Part shown: positions 60,240 through 64,000 of the stretch, in pieces
Layout: each line of letters begins with the position of its first letter
Numbering within the stretch: position 1 is the first letter of the stretch
Origin: Streptomyces cupreus
GTDB taxonomy: Bacteria > Actinomycetota > Actinomycetes > Streptomycetales > Streptomycetaceae
Length of the DNA stretch: 64,000 nt
Direction: 5' to 3'
Assembly (NCBI RefSeq): GCF_014257025.1
Contig: NZ_JACMSF010000011.1
Location: 112,397 to 176,396, forward strand
Made by a program: the position numbers and the translations under genes
Notes under the pieces: generated by a model
What the model was told of the DNA's origin: nothing
Database searches by the model: none
The model's input: only the letters and a program-made list of their open reading frames with translations

Positions 60240-61214
60240 GTGCGCATCGCAGTCACCGGCTCCATTGCCACCGACCACCTCATGACCTTCCCCGGCCGCT
60301 TCGCCGACCAGTTCGTCGCGGACCAGCTGCACACGGTCTCGCTCTCGTTCCTGGTCGACAACCTGGACGTACGCCGGGGCGGCGTCGGCGCGAACATCGC
60401 CTTCGGCATGGGCCAGCTGGGCACCCGGCCGATCCTGGTCGGTGCCGCGGGCTTCGACTTCGACGAGTACCGGGCCTGGCTCGACCGCCACGGCGTCGAC
60501 ACCGACTCGGTGCGCATCTCCGAGACGCTGCACACCGCGCGCTTCGTGTGCACCACCGACTCCGACCACAACCAGATCGGCTCCTTCTACACCGGCGCGA
60601 TGAGCGAGGCCCGGCTCATCGAGCTGAAGACCGTCGCGGACCGCGTCGGCGGCCTCGACCTGGTCCTCATCGGCGCCGACGACCCCGAGGGGATGCTGCG
60701 GCACACCGAGGAGTGCCGTTCGCGCGGCATCCCCTTCGCCGCGGACTTCTCCCAGCAGATCGCCCGGATGAACGGCGACGAGATCCGGATACTGCTGGAC
60801 GGGGCGACCTACCTCTTCTCCAACGAGTACGAGAAGGGGCTCATCGAGACCAAGACCGGCTGGTCCGACGCGGAGATCCTCGCGAAGGTGGGCTGCCGCG
60901 TCACCACACTCGGCTCGCGCGGCGTCCGTATCGAGCGGGTCGGCGAGTCCCCGATCGAGGTCGGCTGCCCCGAGGAGGAGCTCAAGGCCGACCCGACGGG
61001 CGTCGGCGACGCCTTCCGCGCGGGCTTCCTGTCCGGCCTGGCCTGGGGTGTCTCCCTGGAGCGCGCGGCGCAGGTCGGCTGCATGCTCGCGACGCTGGTC
61101 ATCGAGACGGTGGGCACGCAGGAGTACCAGCTGCGCCGGGGCCACTTCATGGAGCGCTTCACCAAGGCGTACGGCGACGAGTCCGCGGCCGAGGTCCAGG
61201 AACACCTGGCCTGA
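60240..61214 (+). CDS. PfkB-family carbohydrate/nucleoside kinase
   Basis: Kinase of 324 residues. RIAVTGSIATDHLMTFPGRF and RRGGVGANIAFGMGQLGTRP form the substrate-binding region, DPTGVGDAFRAGFLSG is the PfkB active-site signature with the catalytic Asp. It resembles adenosine or ribokinase-type enzymes; substrate is not determined. GTG 60240 follows AGGAGA. It converges on the desulfurase fusion, with the shared hairpin overlapping that gene's stop. Confidence 0.9.
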   Translation: MRIAVTGSIATDHLMTFPGRFADQFVADQLHTVSLSFLVDNLDVRRGGVGANIAFGMGQLGTRPILVGAAGFDFDEYRAWLDRHGVDTDSVRISETLHTARFVCTTDSDHNQIGSFYTGAMSEARLIELKTVADRVGGLDLVLIGADDPEGMLRHTEECRSRGIPFAADFSQQIARMNGDEIRILLDGATYLFSNEYEKGLIETKTGWSDAEILAKVGCRVTTLGSRGVRIERVGESPIEVGCPEEELKADPTGVGDAFRAGFLSGLAWGVSLERAAQVGCMLATLVIETVGTQEYQLRRGHFMERFTKAYGDESAAEVQEHLA

Positions 61215-61217
61215 ACC

Positions 61218-61242
61218 AGGGCCTGTCCGCCGGACAGGCCCT
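61218..61242. terminator. Bidirectional hairpin terminator
   Basis: AGGGCCTGTCC-GCC-GGACAGGCCCT, a perfect 11 bp stem; the stop codon of the minus-strand gene lies in its right end. Confidence 0.85.
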
Positions 61243-62617
61243 AGCTGACCCGGCGGACCAGATAGGCCGTTCCCCGGTCCGCCGGCTCCTCTCCTACGTA
61301 CTCCTGCCCCCGCATCTCGCACCACGCGGGGATGTCCAGACGGGCCGCCTCGTCGTCGGACAGAACCCGGACCAGGCCGCCCACAGGTACCTGGCCGATG
61401 ACCTTGGCCAGTTCGATGACCGGGATCGGGCAGCGCTTGCCGAGGGAGTCCACGACCAGGGCGTCATCGCGTACGACGGTCTCGGCGGCCGGTGCGCCCA
61501 GCTTCTCGCGCACCGCCGCCACCGTCCCCGGCAGCACCTCCAGGAACCGCTCGACATCCGCCTCCGCCGTCCCCGCCGGCAGGGAAACCCGCACATTCCC
61601 CTCACTCAGCACGCCCATCGCCTTCAGCACATGGCTGGGCGTGAGCGTGCTGCTGGTGCAGGAAGAACCGGACGAAACCGAGAAGCCCTCCCGGTCCAGC
61701 TCGTGCAGCAGTGTCTCGCCGTCGACATAGAGACACGAGAAGGTGACGATCCCCGGCAGCCGGCGCACCGGATCGCCCACCACCTCCACGTCCGGCACCA
61801 GTTCCGGCACCCGCACCCGGATCCGCTCCGTCAGCTCCCGCAGCCGCGCCGCCTCCTGGACCGCCTCGGCCCGCACCGCCCGCAGCGAGGCCGCCGCCGC
61901 CACGATCGCCGGAAGATTCTCGAACCCGGCCGCCCGCCCGGACTCCCGCTCGTCCACGGGCCCTTGAGGAGCGAACCGTACGCCTTTACGAACGGCGAGC
62001 AGCCCGACCCCGGACGGGCCGCCCCACTTATGGGCACTCGCCGTCAACAGCGACCAGTTCCCCTCGACCGGCCCCCACCCCAGCGACTGCGCCGCGTCCA
62101 CGAGCAGCGGCACCCCCGCCTCCCGGCACAACGCGGCCACTTCGGCAACGGGCTGCTCGGTGCCCACCTCATGGTTGGCGGACTGAAGACAGGCCAGCGC
62201 GGTGTCCTGCCGGAGGGCTTCCGCGTAGGCCGAGGGGGCCACCGTTCCCGATCGGTCGACAGCGACCTGCGTGACCGTGCCCCCGTTCTGCTCGTGAACC
62301 TCGGCCGAATGGAGGACGGAGGAATGTTCTACGGCGGACACGATCAGGTGACGTCCGACGCGCCTGCGTCCGGCCAATGCCCCGGTGACACCGGTGTGTA
62401 CGGCTCGGGTGCCGGATGAGGTGAAGACCAGTTCGTCCGGACGGCACCCCACCGCGTCGGCCGCCGTCTCACGGGCGGCGTCCAGCAGCATCCGGGCCCG
62501 CCTTCCTTCCCGGTACAGCCGCGCGGGATCGGCCCACCCTTCGTCCAGGGAGGCCAACAGCGCCTGGCGGGCGACGGGGTGGAGAGGGGCTGCGGAAGCA
62601 GCGTCGAAGTAGGGCAC
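61241..62617 (-). CDS. Cysteine desulfurase fused to a TusA-like sulfur carrier
   Basis: Protein of 458 residues joining two sulfur-trafficking proteins. Residues 1-375: PLP-dependent NifS/IscS-type desulfurase with YFDAASAAPL, HSSVLHSAEV, QSANHEVGTEQ, PLP-binding Lys197 (SAHKWGGPSG) and active-site Cys320 (SSGSSCTSST). Residues 385-458: TusA/SirA-like carrier with the persulfide Cys396 in LGKRCPIPVIELA. Desulfurase and TusA act in succession in E. coli tRNA thiolation, so fusion would pass sulfur directly. GTG 62617 begins the conserved sequence. No iscU or other sulfur gene is adjacent; erpA is 4 kb away. Confidence 0.9.
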   Translation of the reverse strand: MPYFDAASAAPLHPVARQALLASLDEGWADPARLYREGRRARMLLDAARETAADAVGCRPDELVFTSSGTRAVHTGVTGALAGRRRVGRHLIVSAVEHSSVLHSAEVHEQNGGTVTQVAVDRSGTVAPSAYAEALRQDTALACLQSANHEVGTEQPVAEVAALCREAGVPLLVDAAQSLGWGPVEGNWSLLTASAHKWGGPSGVGLLAVRKGVRFAPQGPVDERESGRAAGFENLPAIVAAAASLRAVRAEAVQEAARLRELTERIRVRVPELVPDVEVVGDPVRRLPGIVTFSCLYVDGETLLHELDREGFSVSSGSSCTSSTLTPSHVLKAMGVLSEGNVRVSLPAGTAEADVERFLEVLPGTVAAVREKLGAPAAETVVRDDALVVDSLGKRCPIPVIELAKVIGQVPVGGLVRVLSDDEAARLDIPAWCEMRGQEYVGEEPADRGTAYLVRRVS

Positions 62618-62652
62618 ACCTCAACGCTATGACGTCCCGCAGGGCAGCGGAC

Positions 62653-62728
62653 CTCAGGGGCGCGGGGCTGTGTCTATTTGCGGCTCCGCCGCGGGGTGCG
62701 ACCAGCCACGTCGAACCCGCACCCGCCA
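62653..62728. repeat. Recurrent Streptomyces intergenic repeat
   Basis: The stretch CTCAGGGGCGCGGGGCTGTG then GCGGCTCCGCCGCGGGG and TGCGACCAGCCACG is, from memory, one of the most frequent intergenic sequences in Streptomyces genomes. Its centre forms GCGGC-TCC-GCCGC. It has no coding frame. Confidence 0.65.
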
Positions 62729-62770
62729 AACAAGCGAACCGCCCGAGTCACTAGGCACCCCTCCTCGCGC

Positions 62771-62796
62771 GACGCGAAATCGCGTCGGCTAGGGTT
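62771..62796 (+). promoter_or_regulatory. Inverted repeat and -10-like box upstream of ctaC
   Basis: CGACGCGA-AA-TCGCGTCG (62771-62788) is directly followed by TAGGGT (62791-62796), a good principal-sigma -10 box. The dyad covers the spacer, so it may be an operator; no clear -35 box is visible. Confidence 0.45.
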
Positions 62797-62899
62797 TGGT
62801 CCGCATAAACATCCAAACCCCTGCCCGACGCAGGGCGGCGACCGACCAGCGAGAAGGCCGCAGCCGACCGCGCGGGCGAGACTCTCGGGAAGGCGCTAC

Positions 62900-63859
62900 G
62901 TGAGTCCCAACGGCTCCGACCGCTCGCCGCGGCGCCCGATGCGGCGGAAGCTGCTGCAGGCAATGACCGCGGGCCTGGTCCTGGCGACCGCCACCGGTTG
63001 CACATACAAGGACTTCCCCCGCCTTGGTATGCCCACCCCGACCACGGAAGAGGCTCCGCGGATCCTCTCCCTGTGGCAGGGCTCCTGGGCCGCCGCGCTC
63101 GCCGTCGGCGTGCTGGTGTGGGGTCTGATCATCTGGAGCGCCATCTTCCACCGGCGCAGTCGCACCAAGGTCGAGGTGCCTCCGCAGACCCGGTACAACA
63201 TGCCCATCGAGGCGCTGTACACGGTGGTCCCGCTCATCATCGTCTCGGTGCTGTTCTACTTCACGGCCCGCGACGAGTCGAAGCTCCTTGAGCTCAAGGA
63301 CAAGCCCGACGTCACCATCAACGTCGTCGGCTTCCAGTGGAGCTGGTGCTTCAACTACGTCGAGAGCGTCGACGGTTCCACCGGTGACGCCACCAAGGCC
63401 AAGGAACTGGACGCGATCCCGAACCGCTTCAAGGAAGACTTCCCGGCCAATGCCGGCGGCGTCTACGACTGCGGCACCCCGGCCACGCGGAACCCGCAGA
63501 CCGGCAACCCGGGCCCGACCCTGTGGCTGCCCGAGGGCAAGCGCGTCCGCTTCGTCCTCACCTCGCGTGACGTCATCCACTCCTTCTGGGTCGTGCCGTT
63601 CCTGATGAAGCAGGACGTCATCCCGGGCCACACCAACGCCTTCGAGGTGACCCCCAACCAGGAGGGCACCTTCCTGGGCAAGTGCGCCGAGCTCTGCGGC
63701 GTCGACCACTCCCGGATGCTGTTCAACGTGAAGGTCGTCTCCCAGGAGCGCTACGAGCAGCACCTTCAGGATCTTGTGAAGAAGGGGCAGACCGGTTACG
63801 TTCCCGCCGGCATCGCGCAGACGAGCCACGAGAAGAACCGGGAGACGAACAACCTGTGA
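62900..63859 (+). CDS. ctaC: Cytochrome c oxidase subunit II
   Basis: Subunit of 319 residues of aa3-type terminal oxidase. A lipoprotein-type leader ends at Cys34 (TATGCTYKD), two membrane spans follow (AALAVGVLVWGLIIWSAIF; EALYTVVPLIIVSVLFYF), then the CuA domain with VIHSFWVVPF and CAELCGVDHSRM (His, two Cys, Met ligands). GTG 62900 has GGAAGG upstream. ctaD starts at the overlapping GTGA, so they are co-translated. Confidence 0.96.
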   Translation: MSPNGSDRSPRRPMRRKLLQAMTAGLVLATATGCTYKDFPRLGMPTPTTEEAPRILSLWQGSWAAALAVGVLVWGLIIWSAIFHRRSRTKVEVPPQTRYNMPIEALYTVVPLIIVSVLFYFTARDESKLLELKDKPDVTINVVGFQWSWCFNYVESVDGSTGDATKAKELDAIPNRFKEDFPANAGGVYDCGTPATRNPQTGNPGPTLWLPEGKRVRFVLTSRDVIHSFWVVPFLMKQDVIPGHTNAFEVTPNQEGTFLGKCAELCGVDHSRMLFNVKVVSQERYEQHLQDLVKKGQTGYVPAGIAQTSHEKNRETNNL

Positions 63860-64000
63860 GCATCCTCAACGAACCCCAGGGTGCCGCGGCAGGGTCCCAC
63901 TACGCGGACGAGCTGCCGGTCCGGCGCCAGACCCGTGGCAGCGTCGTGATCAAGTGGCTCACCACCACTGACCACAAGACGATCGGCACGCTGTATCTGG
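63856..64000 (+). CDS. ctaD: Cytochrome c oxidase subunit I (3' part outside window)
   Basis: The first 48 codons only: SILNEPQGAAAGSHYADELP, then WLTTTDHKTIGTLYL, the typical start of heme-copper oxidase subunit I before the first membrane helix. GTG 63856 overlaps the ctaC stop (GTGA). Confidence 0.92.
   Translation, partial: MSILNEPQGAAAGSHYADELPVRRQTRGSVVIKWLTTTDHKTIGTLYL

Noticed and set aside
1..64000. tRNA, rRNA, CRISPR, transposase, integrase or attachment site
   Set aside because: None was seen on either strand when reading the window; the decayed locus has no integrase or terminal repeats to define its borders.

Overview
The window is a stretch of Streptomyces chromosome. This rests on very high GC, frequent GTG starts, short intergenic gaps with GC-rich hairpins, two GlnR-controlled glutamine synthetases, a PspA/PspAA pair, NsdA-like and MarP-like genes, and a gene order (glnII - htpX - glnA - lipA/lipB - aceE - sucB - lpd - pepA - cob - psp - nadA - ctaC/ctaD) that, from memory, matches the S. 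coelicolor SCO2155-SCO2217 region read backwards. No tRNA, rRNA, CRISPR array, insertion sequence or phage gene was seen. Most of the window is conserved core; the novelty sits in small islands.

Layout. 0-9 kb: a membrane protein with a sigma-factor-like N-terminus (cut by the left edge), a TPR protein, a lipoprotein, a DUF1996 secreted protein, the fused and nonsense-mutated remains of a two-component system, an NAD-dependent reductase and a HEAT-repeat protein. 8.6-21 kb: nitrogen assimilation (glnII and glnA, each behind a four-box GlnR operator), separated by secreted and membrane proteins, an ArsC-like reductase, a small gene behind a RecA-NDp/PafBC-type DNA-damage promoter, the htpX-pspAB pair and a large nucleosidase - membrane segment - solute-binding - VWA fusion. 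20-31 kb: DUF4191, lipoate synthesis (lipB, lipA), an NsdA-like regulator, an FAD oxidoreductase, a TIGR01777 epimerase, an acetyltransferase, a MarP-type protease and a PGRP amidase, then a 189 bp element with 21 bp inverted ends. 31-43 kb: a WYL regulator, aceE (E1) with a GntR regulator, then sucB (E2), lpdA (E3) and pepA. A decayed locus (LCAT-type hydrolase plus caspase-like protein, with one intact small gene between them) is wedged between gntR and sucB, splitting the 2-oxoacid dehydrogenase genes.

43-50 kb: a GH114-like lipoprotein, cobS, a membrane protein, cobT, a methyltransferase, an MBL-like/CobU fusion, a second methyltransferase and DUF3043. 50-64 kb: pspA-pspAA, a NarL-type two-component pair, a Ser/Thr kinase with a beta-propeller sensor, nadA divergent from erpA, a large membrane protein, a PfkB kinase, a cysteine desulfurase-TusA fusion, and ctaC followed by the start of ctaD.

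The genes group into linked tasks: nitrogen assimilation (GlnR, GlnA, GlnII); lipoyl cofactor and its users (LipB and LipA make the cofactor carried by SucB and used by AceE and Lpd); late cobalamin assembly (CobU, CobS, CobT); envelope stress (HtpX, PspAB, PspA, PspAA); Fe-S and sulfur handling (desulfurase-TusA, ErpA, the Fe-S enzymes NadA and LipA); and aerobic respiration (CtaC, CtaD). The best candidates for undescribed biology are the nucleosidase-SBP-VWA protein, the decayed LCAT/caspase locus, and the sigma-like membrane fusion.
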